64,000 nucleotides of DNA from Clostridia bacterium (GTDB lineage Bacteria; Bacillota; Clostridia; TANB77; CAG-465). A program made the position numbers and the translations under genes. The notes under the pieces were generated by a model, which was given only the letters and a program-made list of their open reading frames with translations, made no database searches and was not told where the DNA came from. The stretch is taken from NCBI GenBank assembly GCA_017534305.1, contig JAFWCU010000010.1, forward strand, positions 84,602-148,601, written 5' to 3'. Of this stretch, positions 1 through 9,639 are shown piece after piece (the first letter of the stretch is position 1; every line of letters starts with the position of its first letter).

Positions 1-1
1 T

Positions 2-1588
2 TTTGATGTTGGAGGACGTGCAACTCCATACACACAAGAACAATATATAGCTGCAGAAGATGGTAAAGATATAGTTTTAACTATAGATTCATCAATTCAA
101 TCTATAGCAGAAAAGTATTTAGCAAAAACAATAGTAGAAAACATAGCTGAATATGGTAGCATAGTAATTATGAGACCACAAACTGGTGAAGTTTTAGCTA
201 TGGCAAACTATCCAACTTTTGATCCAAATGATCCGTTTACACCAAACACTCAAGAATTAAAAGACGCATGGGATTCAATGAGTGCACAAGACAAAAGTGC
301 AGCATTAAATCAAATGTGGAGAAACAAAGCAATATCAGATACACAAGAGCCAGGTTCTACATTTAAGTTAATTACATCAGTTGCTGCTCTAGAAGAAAAT
401 ATAGTAAATTTAGATGATAAAGTTTTCTATTGTCAAGGTTATGTTCAAGTTGGAAAATGGGAAATCAAATGTTGGAGACATTATAATCCACACGGAGCAG
501 AATCTCTTCGTGAAGGAATAATGAATTCATGTAACCCCGTATTTATGCAAGTATCAAGTAAAATGGGAATACCAGCATTTGTAAAATATATAAAAGCATT
601 TAACTTAGACTCAAGAACAGGAATAGATTTACCAGGTGAAGCAACAGGTATTATGCATGACTCAAATAATATGACAGATGTAGACCTTGCTACTTCATCA
701 TTTGGTCAAACAATTCAAATAACAACATTACAAACTGCAGTAAACTATTGTGCAGTTGCAAATGGAGGATATTTAGTTCAACCATATATTGTTCGTGAAA
801 TAAAAAGTGGTGAAGGAAACTATGATGAACAAATAGAATCTAAAGTATTAAAACAAATAATGTCTGAATCTACAGCATCATCTTTAATGAGTGCGTTAGT
901 AGATACAGTAAACTATGGTACAGCAAAATCTGGTAAAATATCAGATTATCAAATTGCAGGAAAAACAGCTACAGGTGAAAATGGAAGAGGAGATAACATG
1001 AAATACCTTGCAGGTTATGTAGGTATTGCTCCTGCATCAAATCCTGAAATAGTTGTAATGATGAATGTTTTTGATCCTAAAGGACCACTTGGAAATGGTG
1101 GTTCAACAGTCTGCGGACCGGTAGTAGGTTCAATTATAGATGAAGTCTTAAAATATATGGATGTTCAAACAGATTATACTGTTGAACAAGCGCAAAAAAA
1201 TGTAATAGTAATACCAAATGTTGTTGGCATGACTTTTGCTCAAGCAAGAGATACATTAGGAGCTTCTGGATTTAGTATTAGTCCATCAGCAGATTTTGCA
1301 GACGATACTGTAATAACAAATCAAGTACCAAAATCTGGAGCAGCATTAGAGGCTGGTTCTATAGTAGCTGTATACAAAGAAGGCGATGAAGTTCAAAAAG
1401 TTGAAGTCCCAGACGTAAGAAGTTATGGATATATAGATGCAAAAGACATATTCAACGCTGCAGGACTTAATGTAAGAATTGAAGGAACAGGTTATGTTTT
1501 AACACAAGATGTAACACCTTTCGAACAAATAGATAAAGGTTCAATTGTAACCTTAAAATGTGTAGATGATATTAACGAATTACCATAG
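2..1588 (+). CDS. Class B penicillin-binding protein with two PASTA domains (SpoVD/FtsI type), 5' end cut by window
   Basis: This is a peptidoglycan transpeptidase (D,D-transpeptidase) of division or sporulation septa. The reading frame is already open at base 2, so the N-terminus and membrane anchor lie outside. The three penicillin-binding motifs are visible: S-T-F-K with the serine codon at 356, S-C-N at 527-535, and K-T-A (the KTG box) at 962. Two PASTA repeats follow (about 1201-1390 and 1400-1575), beginning IPNVVGMTFAQAR and VEVPDV. It lies directly upstream of murE, which is the position of spoVD in Bacillus; FtsI/PBP2B has the same domains, so the sequence does not decide between division and spore cortex roles. 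The family call is firm; the exact symbol is not. Confidence 0.93.
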   Translation, partial: FDVGGRATPYTQEQYIAAEDGKDIVLTIDSSIQSIAEKYLAKTIVENIAEYGSIVIMRPQTGEVLAMANYPTFDPNDPFTPNTQELKDAWDSMSAQDKSAALNQMWRNKAISDTQEPGSTFKLITSVAALEENIVNLDDKVFYCQGYVQVGKWEIKCWRHYNPHGAESLREGIMNSCNPVFMQVSSKMGIPAFVKYIKAFNLDSRTGIDLPGEATGIMHDSNNMTDVDLATSSFGQTIQITTLQTAVNYCAVANGGYLVQPYIVREIKSGEGNYDEQIESKVLKQIMSESTASSLMSALVDTVNYGTAKSGKISDYQIAGKTATGENGRGDNMKYLAGYVGIAPASNPEIVVMMNVFDPKGPLGNGGSTVCGPVVGSIIDEVLKYMDVQTDYTVEQAQKNVIVIPNVVGMTFAQARDTLGASGFSISPSADFADDTVITNQVPKSGAALEAGSIVAVYKEGDEVQKVEVPDVRSYGYIDAKDIFNAAGLNVRIEGTGYVLTQDVTPFEQIDKGSIVTLKCVDDINELP

Positions 1589-1597
1589 CGTTTTTCG

Positions 1598-1626
1598 TTG
1601 AAATATATAGCTTTTTATGATATAAT
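1598..1626 (+). promoter_or_regulatory. sigma-A promoter for murE
   Basis: TTGAAA at 1598-1603, 17-base spacer, TATAAT at 1621-1626, preceded by TGA, giving an extended -10. It sits in the 62-base gap between the PBP stop and murE, so murE can be transcribed independently of the gene upstream. Confidence 0.7.
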
Positions 1627-1650
1627 AATTTACCAGAATGGAGGCTTATT

Positions 1651-3114
1651 ATGCTTTTACAATATTTATTAGAAGATTTAACAAATGTTGAAATTAGTGG
1701 TGATACTAACCAAGAAATTAACAAGATAGAATATGACTCTAAAAAAATAGAAAAAGGTGATGTATTTGTTGCAATAAACGGATACAATGAAGATGGAAAA
1801 GAGTACATAGATGATGCAATAAAAAGAGGAGCTATTGCAATAGTCTATGATGGAGAAACAGAAAAAAGAGATAATGTAACATATATAAAAGTAGAAGATG
1901 CAAGAATTGCTTTAGCACAAATGGCAGCACAATACTATGGTCATCCTGCTCGTAAGCTAAAAATCATAGGTGTAACAGGAACTAAAGGAAAAACTACTAC
2001 AACTTATATGATTAGAGATATAATGCTTGCTTCAGGAAAGAAAATAGGAATGATAGGAACAGTTTGCAATACATATGCAGATGTTAAAGAAGAAGCAATA
2101 AGAACATCTCCAGAATCTTTAGACCTTCAAGCATTACTTGCAAGAATGGTTGAAAAAGAGATGGAATATGTTGTAATGGAAGTATCTTCTCATGCACTAG
2201 CATTAAACAGAGTATATGGAATCAAGTTTATAGTTGGTGTATTTACAAATCTATCTGAAGAGCATTTAGATTTCCATGAAACAATGGATAATTATTTAAA
2301 TGCAAAAGCAAAACTATTTGAAATGTCAGATTTTGCAATAGTAAATGGTGATGACATCTATGCACCAAGACTATTAAAAATGATACAAGGTAAAAAGGCA
2401 ACATATGGATTAGACAATGCAGTAGATTTTACTGCAACAGATGTTAGAGTAAATCCTTCATATGTTGAATTTAAAATGTATGTAAATAAAATGGTAGAAA
2501 CAATTAGAATTAATATACCTGGAAGATATACAGTATATAACGCACTAGCTGCAATTGGTGTAACAAGTTTATTTGGTGCTCAAATGGATGCAATTATAGG
2601 TAGCTTAGGAGCTTTACGAGTTCCAGGAAGAAGTGAAGTTGTAGATATAAATAAGACATTCACTGTAATTGTAGATTATGCACATACACCATCAAGCTTA
2701 GAAGCAGTTATTACATCTGCAAAAAAATATACTAAAGGAAGAATAATAGTAGTATTTGGATGCGGAGGTAATAGAGATAAAGAAAAACGTGCTAAAATGG
2801 GTGAAATTGCGGGTCGTTTAGCAGACTTCACTGTAATTACAACAGATAATCCAAGAGATGAAAAACCTGCAGAAATAATTGCAGATATTGAACTTGGAAT
2901 GAAACAGACAAGAGGACTATACAAAGCAATAGAAAACAGACGCCAAGCTATAAAATTTGCTATGAGAATAGCTTGGAAAAGTGATGTAATTATCATTGCT
3001 GGTAAAGGTCATGAAAAATATCAAGAAATTGAAGATGGAAAAAGATTATTCTTTGACGATAAAGAAATAGTTAAAAAAATAGCAGAGGAAATGCCAGATA
3101 AGAATATACAATAA
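1651..3114 (+). CDS. murE: UDP-N-acetylmuramoyl-L-alanyl-D-glutamate--2,6-diaminopimelate ligase
   Basis: Cytoplasmic Mur ligase that adds the third stem-peptide residue to UDP-MurNAc-Ala-Glu using ATP. The ATP-binding loop GTKGKTT lies at residues 110-116. The D-N-P-R box at residues 399-402 is the signature of enzymes that use meso-diaminopimelate rather than lysine, so the cell wall is predicted to be DAP type. At 487 residues it is of normal length. The start is ATG with GGAGG 8 bases upstream. It is followed after 15 bases by mraY; murF, which often sits between the two, is absent here. Confidence 0.96.
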   Translation: MLLQYLLEDLTNVEISGDTNQEINKIEYDSKKIEKGDVFVAINGYNEDGKEYIDDAIKRGAIAIVYDGETEKRDNVTYIKVEDARIALAQMAAQYYGHPARKLKIIGVTGTKGKTTTTYMIRDIMLASGKKIGMIGTVCNTYADVKEEAIRTSPESLDLQALLARMVEKEMEYVVMEVSSHALALNRVYGIKFIVGVFTNLSEEHLDFHETMDNYLNAKAKLFEMSDFAIVNGDDIYAPRLLKMIQGKKATYGLDNAVDFTATDVRVNPSYVEFKMYVNKMVETIRINIPGRYTVYNALAAIGVTSLFGAQMDAIIGSLGALRVPGRSEVVDINKTFTVIVDYAHTPSSLEAVITSAKKYTKGRIIVVFGCGGNRDKEKRAKMGEIAGRLADFTVITTDNPRDEKPAEIIADIELGMKQTRGLYKAIENRRQAIKFAMRIAWKSDVIIIAGKGHEKYQEIEDGKRLFFDDKEIVKKIAEEMPDKNIQ

Positions 3115-3129
3115 ACGGGGAGATAAAAA

Positions 3130-4086
3130 ATGAATATACAAACCACATTATTATTTGTGTCATTTGTAGCAACAGTAATATTAGGACTTATTGTTGTTCC
3201 AATACTTAAAAAGAAAAAAATAGGTCAAGTAGTTAGAGAAGAAGGACCTAAATCACATTTACAAAAAAATGGAACTCCAATTATGGGTGGAGTTGTAATG
3301 CTAGTAGTAATTAATGCTATACTTGCATTCTTTGTTAAAGACAATCCAATACTTGTACTACCAATGGTTGCAACTTTAGGATTTGGACTTATAGGATTTT
3401 TAGATGATTTCAAGAAACTATATTTACAAGATCCAGAAGGAATGTCACCAAAGGCTAAAATGCTTGGACTATTTGTAGTTACAATAGCACTTTTAGTACT
3501 ATATTTAGTAGTATTCAAATTAGGTACAACAACAATAATACCATTAATAAACCAACCAATAACTCTAGCATTACCAGTGTTTATACTATTTATTGCATTC
3601 ATTCTTTTGGGAACTACAAATGCAGTAAATCTTACAGATGGTCTAGATGGTTTAGCAACAGGAGTAGTAGCAATTATAATGACATTCTTTACACTAGTTG
3701 CACTAAAACAACAAAATTATGAGATGGTTGTATTTGCATCAACAGTTGCAGGCTCTTGCCTAGGATTCTTAATATTTAATATGCATCCTGCAAAAGTATT
3801 TATGGGAGATACAGGATCTCTAGCACTTGGTGGTGCAGTAGCCATTTGTGCTATTTGTTTAAAAATGCCACTAATACTTGCACTTGTTGCACTAGTATGT
3901 ATAGTAGATACAATTTCTGTAATGCTACAAGTTGTATATTTTAAAATATCAAAAGGAAAGAGACTATTTAAAATGGCTCCTTTCCATCATCACTTAGAAT
4001 TAAGTGGATATAAAGAAACAACAGTTGTACTTATATTCTGGTTAATAACATTAATCTGTTGTATAATTGGATATTTTATAGTTTAG
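3130..4086 (+). CDS. mraY: Phospho-N-acetylmuramoyl-pentapeptide transferase
   Basis: Polytopic membrane enzyme that transfers phospho-MurNAc-pentapeptide to undecaprenyl phosphate to make lipid I. The 318 residues hold about ten hydrophobic helices. Family landmarks are visible: an early F-L-D-D-F-K-K stretch, the N-L-T-D-G-L-D-G catalytic segment near residue 170, and the M-A-P-F-H-H-H-L-E loop near residue 285. The start ATG follows a GGGGAG site. It lies between murE and ftsW in the same direction, with short gaps that suggest one transcript. Confidence 0.96.
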   Translation: MNIQTTLLFVSFVATVILGLIVVPILKKKKIGQVVREEGPKSHLQKNGTPIMGGVVMLVVINAILAFFVKDNPILVLPMVATLGFGLIGFLDDFKKLYLQDPEGMSPKAKMLGLFVVTIALLVLYLVVFKLGTTTIIPLINQPITLALPVFILFIAFILLGTTNAVNLTDGLDGLATGVVAIIMTFFTLVALKQQNYEMVVFASTVAGSCLGFLIFNMHPAKVFMGDTGSLALGGAVAICAICLKMPLILALVALVCIVDTISVMLQVVYFKISKGKRLFKMAPFHHHLELSGYKETTVVLIFWLITLICCIIGYFIV

Positions 4087-4121
4087 TAAAAAAATTAAAT
4101 TTAAATATATAGAGGTTATGA

Positions 4122-5261
4122 ATGAAAAAAATAGAGGTTAAGAAAGCGGGTCTAGGAAATATGGACTTTGGGATGTTTGCCTTAACTATAGCACTTTTAT
4201 GTATTGGCTTAGTAATGGTGGCATCAGCAAGTTCTTATCATGCACTATACTATTATGGTGATAGTAATTATCTATTTATTAGACAATTAGTATTTGGTGT
4301 AATAGGTACAGTAGCCATGATTATTATTTCTAAAATAGACTATAGAAAATATAAAAGATGGAGTTATATAGGTTTTGCATTTGCAGCATTGTTATTACTA
4401 CTAGTACTAACACCACTAGGTAGAACAGCAAATGGTGCAAAAAGATGGTTAGGATTTGGAATTTTAAGATTCCAACCATCAGAAATAATGAAACCAATGC
4501 TTGTACTTGCAATAGCTACATATTTATCTAGAAATACTAAAAAAATAAAAGATATAAAAGGATATATTGTTCCATTAATTATGCTACTTATAGTTGGTTT
4601 ACTTATGTATTTCCAAAAGCATATGAGTGGACTATTAGTTCTTGGAGTTGCAGCACTATCAGTAATATTTACCAGTGGAATAAAGCTCAACTTTAAAACT
4701 ATAATAGCTATTGTATTAATTGTTGCACTAGCAGCAACAGCTTTCATAACCGCAGATAAATTTAGATTACAAAGAATTTTTTCATTCATGAATCCAGAAC
4801 AAGACATACTAGATGGTAACTGGCAACCTGCTCAAAGTTTATACGCAATAGGATCTGGTGGACTATTTGGTATGGGGCTTGGTCAAAGTAGAGAAAAATA
4901 TTTGTGGCTCCCAGAAGCCCAGAACGACTTCATATTCTCAATTCTTGCAGAGGAATTAGGATTTGTAGGAGCCGTATCAGTAGTATTGTTATTTACTTTA
5001 TTCATATTTAGAGGATATAGAATTGCAATGACTTGTAAAGATTTCTATGGCTCAATGATAGCAGCAGGTATTACAAGTATTTTTGCATTGCAGTTCATAA
5101 TAAATATAGCAGTTGTTACATGTACGATACCTGTAACTGGTATGCCACTTCCATTCTTTAGTTATGGTGGTACATCATTATTTATCAACTTATGTTCAAT
5201 GGGAATCGTACTAAATATTTCTAAAAATTGTAACAAGGTTGCAGATACAAGAGAGGAGTAA
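4122..5261 (+). CDS. ftsW: SEDS-family peptidoglycan glycosyltransferase FtsW/SpoVE
   Basis: Multi-spanning SEDS protein that polymerises lipid II at the septum together with a class B PBP. It has 379 residues and about ten hydrophobic segments, an early A-S-A-S-S-Y segment, and the conserved late loops A-E-E-L-G-F-V-G and P-V-T-G-M-P-L-P-F-F-S-Y-G-G. It lies between mraY and murG, which is the place of spoVE in Bacillus. One SEDS gene with one PBP in this cluster means the pair could serve division, spore cortex, or both. murD, usually just upstream, is missing. Confidence 0.92.
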   Translation: MKKIEVKKAGLGNMDFGMFALTIALLCIGLVMVASASSYHALYYYGDSNYLFIRQLVFGVIGTVAMIIISKIDYRKYKRWSYIGFAFAALLLLLVLTPLGRTANGAKRWLGFGILRFQPSEIMKPMLVLAIATYLSRNTKKIKDIKGYIVPLIMLLIVGLLMYFQKHMSGLLVLGVAALSVIFTSGIKLNFKTIIAIVLIVALAATAFITADKFRLQRIFSFMNPEQDILDGNWQPAQSLYAIGSGGLFGMGLGQSREKYLWLPEAQNDFIFSILAEELGFVGAVSVVLLFTLFIFRGYRIAMTCKDFYGSMIAAGITSIFALQFIINIAVVTCTIPVTGMPLPFFSYGGTSLFINLCSMGIVLNISKNCNKVADTREE

Positions 5262-5265
5262 TACT

Positions 5266-6378
5266 ATGAAAGTACTTTTTGCATGTGCAGGTACAGGAGG
5301 ACACATTAATCCCGCAATTGCAATGGCAAATATTGTAGTAAAAAATGAACCAGATAGCCAAATACTTTTTGTAGGAACTGAAACTGGTCTAGAAAACAAA
5401 TTAGTAGCAAACGCAGGATATGAAATAAGACATATAAGAACAGGTAAAATAATAAGAGAATTAACTCTTAAAAACTTTGCACAACTTATTCATGCATATC
5501 AAGGAATAGGAGATGCAAAAAGACTACTTAAAGAGTTCAAACCAGATATTGTGATAGGAACAGGTGGATATATTTGTGGCCCTGTAATGAAAGCAGCTAC
5601 AAAACTTAAAATTCCATACTTCTTACACGAATCAAATGCATTCCCAGGTGTGTCTGTAAAACTTCTTGCAAAAAATGCAAAAGCTGTTATGGTAGGATTT
5701 GAAGATGCAAAACAAAGATTAAATCCTAAAGCAAATGTGGTATACACTGGAACACCTGCTAAATTTAGTGAAGAAGATATTAAAAAACTAGATAAAGCAG
5801 AATGTCTAAAAGAATTAGGTTTAGAAAATATAAACAAAAAAATAGTATTAGTTACTTGCGGAAGTCAAGGAGCTAAAAGAATAAATGAAGTACTTCTAGA
5901 TATGGTTAAAAAATATCAAGATGATAAAGTATACTATATACTAGTTACTGGAGACAAAAACTATGATGAAGTACTTGAAATAAAGAAAAAAATAGAAAAT
6001 GAAATTGGAAAAAGTCTAGACGAATATATTAAATTAGAAAAGTTCATATTTAATATGGATAAGATGTATAAAGTTGCAGACTTTTGTATAACTCGTGCCG
6101 GAGCTATGACTATTAGTGAGTTAAGCTTAGCACATAAGCCATCTATTTTAATTCCGCTTCCAACTGCAGCAGAAAATCATCAATTCTTCAATGCTAAAGT
6201 ATTAGAAGATGTAAATGCTGCAATACTAATTGAACAAAAGGATTTAACAATAGATAGTTTAAATGATGCAGTAGCAAAAATAATTGAAGGAAAAAACGTA
6301 GAACTTATGGGAGAAAATGCATCAAAAGTAATTGTAAAAGATGTAGAGGAAAATATATATAACTGTATTAAGAAGTAG
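5266..6378 (+). CDS. murG: UDP-N-acetylglucosamine--N-acetylmuramyl-(pentapeptide) pyrophosphoryl-undecaprenol GlcNAc transferase
   Basis: Membrane-associated GT28 glycosyltransferase that converts lipid I to lipid II. The glycine-rich loops G-T-G-G-H-I-N-P-A near the N-terminus and G-T-G-G-Y-I-C-G-P about 85 residues later bind the lipid diphosphate. A UDP-GlcNAc-binding region (R-A-G-A-M-T-I-S-E-L-S) and P-L-P-T-A-A-E-N-H-Q-F-F-N-A follow. The chosen ATG at 5266 has AGAGGAG upstream and gives the canonical start MKVLFACAGTGG; an in-frame ATG 27 bases earlier overlaps ftsW and is unlikely. ftsW ends 4 bases before this start, indicating close coupling. Confidence 0.95.
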   Translation: MKVLFACAGTGGHINPAIAMANIVVKNEPDSQILFVGTETGLENKLVANAGYEIRHIRTGKIIRELTLKNFAQLIHAYQGIGDAKRLLKEFKPDIVIGTGGYICGPVMKAATKLKIPYFLHESNAFPGVSVKLLAKNAKAVMVGFEDAKQRLNPKANVVYTGTPAKFSEEDIKKLDKAECLKELGLENINKKIVLVTCGSQGAKRINEVLLDMVKKYQDDKVYYILVTGDKNYDEVLEIKKKIENEIGKSLDEYIKLEKFIFNMDKMYKVADFCITRAGAMTISELSLAHKPSILIPLPTAAENHQFFNAKVLEDVNAAILIEQKDLTIDSLNDAVAKIIEGKNVELMGENASKVIVKDVEENIYNCIKK

Positions 6379-6387
6379 GTGATATGT

Positions 6388-7482
6388 GTGAAAAGTAGTG
6401 GGACAGGCAAGACTAAAAAAGTAACAAATAAAAAAACTACTAAAAAAGTTAGTACTAGTCCTTCTAGTTCTAACACAAAAAAGAAAACTCAAGTAAAGCC
6501 AAAGGTAAAACCTAGCAAAAAAGTACAAACTGTAAAGAAGGTAGTTAAACAACCTCAAAAGCAAGTAAAGAAAAAACAAGTTGTACGTACAAATAATCAC
6601 AGTGGAAAAAACAACGTAAGATTAAAACCAACAGATGATATGGAGTATGTTCCATTTTTAGATGGTGAAAATAAAATCGAGCAAGTAAATATAAACTCAT
6701 TAATGATGGTTGCACCAGACGATGATGTTGAAGATTTAGATGCTCCAAAACCAAAGAAAAAAATAAATTCAATAGCAATTATTAAAGCATTTTTCTTTAT
6801 TGGACTACTAATTGGTCTTGGATATATACTATTTACAAATGAGACTTTTAATCTTGAAAGTATCAGTGTAAAAGGTAATGAAAAATATACAGAACAAGAC
6901 ATAATAGGAAAAATAGATTTAAAAGTTGGAGAAAATGTATTCAAGCAATTAATATTATCAGATAGATATGCAATAGACCTTGCATATGTATCAAAGGTTA
7001 GTTATGGATATGTATTTCCAAACTCTATTGTAGTTAAAGTAAAAGAAAGATATCCAGCATATATTGCAAAAGATAAAACTACAGGAAAGTATTACAAACT
7101 AGATAATGAAGGATATTTACTTGAAGAATGTGATTTATCTCTAAAAAAAGAAGAACTAATAGTTGAAGGCTTTGATTTTGGACAAACACCTGAGCTTGGT
7201 AAAAAAATAGATGAATCATATGTAAAGAAAATAGAAACATATAACAAAATAAAAGCATTACTAAAAGAATATGGAATTCAAGGAGAGGTAACTAACGTAA
7301 AATTCAATGCTTCCTTGACAATAGTGACATTGGATGGTAAACTTAAAATAACTTTTGCAAACGATTCAAACCTAGAATATAAAGTATCGTTCTTAAAAAG
7401 TATAATTAAAAATAATGGAGGAGAAGTAGAAGGATCTATAGACATGAGTGTAGAAAATCCTGTCTACTCAAAATATAATTAA
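6388..7482 (+). CDS. divIB: Cell division protein FtsQ/DivIB with POTRA domain
   Basis: Bitopic divisome protein. A long Lys/Ser/Thr-rich cytoplasmic tail (about the first 130 residues) precedes a single transmembrane helix (A-F-F-F-I-G-L-L-I-G-L-G-Y-I). A POTRA domain follows, beginning F-N-L-E-S-I-S-V-K-G-N and continuing with the beta-strand-rich FtsQ region. The GTG at 6388 has AGGTG 6 bases upstream; another GTG at 6379 lies on the ribosome site itself and is less likely. It follows murG with no real gap, as in Bacillus, although murB is absent. The basic cytoplasmic tail is longer than usual. Confidence 0.88.
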   Translation: MKSSGTGKTKKVTNKKTTKKVSTSPSSSNTKKKTQVKPKVKPSKKVQTVKKVVKQPQKQVKKKQVVRTNNHSGKNNVRLKPTDDMEYVPFLDGENKIEQVNINSLMMVAPDDDVEDLDAPKPKKKINSIAIIKAFFFIGLLIGLGYILFTNETFNLESISVKGNEKYTEQDIIGKIDLKVGENVFKQLILSDRYAIDLAYVSKVSYGYVFPNSIVVKVKERYPAYIAKDKTTGKYYKLDNEGYLLEECDLSLKKEELIVEGFDFGQTPELGKKIDESYVKKIETYNKIKALLKEYGIQGEVTNVKFNASLTIVTLDGKLKITFANDSNLEYKVSFLKSIIKNNGGEVEGSIDMSVENPVYSKYN

Positions 7483-7495
7483 GGAGTTGAAAAAC

Positions 7496-8242
7496 TTGGA
7501 AGAAGAAGTAAAAAAAGAGAAAAAGACAAACAAGTTTAAAGCATTTTTAATAAAGAATTCAATACCTGCATATATTGCAATTGGTATATCTGCGTTCTTA
7601 CTTGCCAGTATGATTTCTGCTCAAGTAACAACAATGAGTAAATCTGAAGAAGTACTAAAAGGTATAAGACAAGATGAACTTGCAGACACACTTGTAAGTC
7701 TTCAAAGAGATTATGATGAATTAAAAGAAAAATATAACGAATCACAAGAAATTGTTGAAGAATATCAAACAAGTTCTGCAACAAATAATACTCTAATTGG
7801 TTCTATGAAAAGTCAGATAGATACATTAAGTCTACTTGCAGGAACTACAGACGTAAAAGGTGAGGGAATAATTATTACATTATATGATGGAACTAGTTCA
7901 AACTCACTTGTACATGATAGTGATGTACTTACTGTAATTAACGAATTAAGAGTTGCAGGAGCAGAAGCAATAAGTGTAAATGAACAAAGAATTATTACTA
8001 CATCTGCAGTAAGATGTGTAGGTTCAGTAATTCAAGTAAATTACCAAAAAGTTGCAGCACCTTTTGAAATAAAAGCAATAGGAAATGCACAATACCTAGA
8101 AAGTGCAATGACTATTAAAAATGGTGTAGTAGACGTATTAAATGGATATGGAATAAAAGTAACTCTTTCAAGGGAAAGTAATATAGAAATACCAAAGTAT
8201 GATGGTGCATTATCATTCAACTTTGCAAAACAAGGAGAGTAG
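7496..8242 (+). CDS. DUF881 family membrane protein (YlxW/YlxX type)
   Basis: It has one N-terminal membrane helix, then a coiled coil of about 60 residues (R-D-E-L-A-D-T-L-V-S-L-Q-R-D-Y-D-E-L), then the DUF881 globular domain, which begins with D-V-K-G-E-G-I-I-I-T-L. The family has no established enzymatic role but is found next to divIB and sbp in Firmicute division clusters, which is the context here. The preferred start is TTG at 7496, nine bases after AAGGAG; the TTG at 7487 directly abuts that site. It overlaps the divIB operon without a promoter. Confidence 0.82.
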   Translation: MEEEVKKEKKTNKFKAFLIKNSIPAYIAIGISAFLLASMISAQVTTMSKSEEVLKGIRQDELADTLVSLQRDYDELKEKYNESQEIVEEYQTSSATNNTLIGSMKSQIDTLSLLAGTTDVKGEGIIITLYDGTSSNSLVHDSDVLTVINELRVAGAEAISVNEQRIITTSAVRCVGSVIQVNYQKVAAPFEIKAIGNAQYLESAMTIKNGVVDVLNGYGIKVTLSRESNIEIPKYDGALSFNFAKQGE

Positions 8243-8245
8243 ATT

Positions 8246-8686
8246 ATGATATTAGGAATTATAATAGTTGCATTATTTGTATTATGTGGTATTCTTGCAG
8301 GGCAACACATAATAATACCATATAGCAGTTATCAATATGTTGCCGTTGCCATTCTTGCATGTTTAGACTCTGTATTTGGAGCATTAGCCGCAAGTACTGG
8401 CAAAAAATTCAATATGAAAATATTTTTATCTGGATTTTTCTTTAATGCTATATTTGCAATGTTTTTAGTTTACTTAGGTCAACTATTAAATGTTGAAATA
8501 TATCTAGCAGCAGTAATTGTATTTGGAGGAAGAATCTTAAATAACTTCTCAATAATCCGTAGAGATATTATGGATAAAGCGCAAGCTCAAAGAAGAAAAA
8601 TAAGAAAGCAAAATATTGCTACCAACAAAACAATTAAGACTGATCTAGAAGCAGAACAGGAAGAAATAGATAATGATATTTTATAG
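8246..8686 (+). CDS. sbp: Small basic membrane protein, DUF1290 (Sbp-like)
   Basis: It has three hydrophobic segments, including the conserved C-L-D-S-V-F-G-A-L-A-A motif, then a highly basic tail from the segment A-Q-A-Q-R-R-K-I-R-K. At 146 residues it is longer than Bacillus Sbp (about 120). In Bacillus, sbp is followed by ftsA and ftsZ; here the next gene is unrelated. It starts 3 bases after the DUF881 stop, with an AAGGAGAG site inside that gene, so the two are translationally linked. Function is unknown in the family. Confidence 0.82.
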   Translation: MILGIIIVALFVLCGILAGQHIIIPYSSYQYVAVAILACLDSVFGALAASTGKKFNMKIFLSGFFFNAIFAMFLVYLGQLLNVEIYLAAVIVFGGRILNNFSIIRRDIMDKAQAQRRKIRKQNIATNKTIKTDLEAEQEEIDNDIL

Positions 8687-8707
8687 ATTATAAAGGAGGG
8701 TTATATT

Positions 8708-9634
8708 ATGCCAAGAGCAAAAGAGATTAGAGCTAAAGCTAGAGAAGCTATGGCTGGTAAATGGGGAAGATTCGTAGGAATGAACCTATTATATCTTGTA
8801 GTTTTAATGGTTATTGGATTAATCACAGCTGCTCCATTACTAGGATCAGTAGGAGGATTAGTAGATTTAGCTACTAAAGCAATGGCGGGAAAAACTATTA
8901 CAGAAAAAATGGTTACAGATGTACTAACAAGCTTTATTGGAACTTCTGCATTATCTTCATTACTTTCAATAGCAGCTATGCTAATTGAAGTACCACTTGC
9001 ATATGCTTTAATTGAAAACATTATGAAAGCTAAAAGAGATAACGAAACTACAGCTACATATTTCTTAGGAAGAGTATTCCCAAGTTTTGGAAGAGCATGG
9101 AAAGTTACACTATGGCAATTTGTTAAATTAATTGTTCCAACTATATTATATATAGTAGGAATAATGGTTGCAGCTTTAGTAATGGGACTATTAAGTGGAC
9201 TTGGAGATGCAGGTGCAGTTATTGGTGGAATAGTATACTTTGTTGCAATGATTGCAATTGTTATCTGGTACATTGGAAAAGTATTAAATCTTTCTCTATC
9301 TGAATATGTTGCTATAGACAATCCAGAAATCACAGCTAAAGAAGCTGTAGAAAAATCTATAGAACTTATGCCTGGATATAGATGGAAATTAATATGCTTA
9401 GGTCTATCATTCATTGGTTGGGCAATTCTTTGCTGCTTCACATTTGGAATAGGAAACTTATTCTTAACTCCATACATGGCAGTAGCAGATGTTGTATTCT
9501 ATGAAGAAGTTGTAAAAGCTCATGGACAAACTGCAGAAAAAGAACCTGTAGCTGAAACTCCAGTAGCTGAACCAGTTGTTGAAACTCCAGTTGCTGAAGA
9601 ACCAGTTGTTGAAGAACAACCAACTCAAGAATAA
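8708..9634 (+). CDS. DUF975 family integral membrane protein with Pro/Val/Glu-rich tail
   Basis: The 308-residue protein matches the DUF975 pattern: an N-terminal amphipathic stretch (R-A-K-E-I-R-A-K-A-R-E-A-M) followed by five or six membrane segments and a conserved E-Y-V-A-I-D-N-P-E-I-T-A-K-E-A-V loop. The last 35 residues are an imperfect repeat of E-P-V-V/A-E-T-P-V-A-E, acidic and probably disordered in the cytoplasm. Function is not known. The start is ATG after AAAGGAGG. It ends at a strong bidirectional terminator. An open minus-strand frame covering most of it is a shadow. Confidence 0.8.
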   Translation: MPRAKEIRAKAREAMAGKWGRFVGMNLLYLVVLMVIGLITAAPLLGSVGGLVDLATKAMAGKTITEKMVTDVLTSFIGTSALSSLLSIAAMLIEVPLAYALIENIMKAKRDNETTATYFLGRVFPSFGRAWKVTLWQFVKLIVPTILYIVGIMVAALVMGLLSGLGDAGAVIGGIVYFVAMIAIVIWYIGKVLNLSLSEYVAIDNPEITAKEAVEKSIELMPGYRWKLICLGLSFIGWAILCCFTFGIGNLFLTPYMAVADVVFYEEVVKAHGQTAEKEPVAETPVAEPVVETPVAEEPVVEEQPTQE

Positions 9635-9639
9635 TAATT

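Noticed and set aside
8701..9477. 258-codon open frame on the minus strand
   Set aside because: It lies antisense to the DUF975 gene, has no ribosome site and its product has low-complexity Ile/Pro/Ser composition typical of a reverse-strand shadow.
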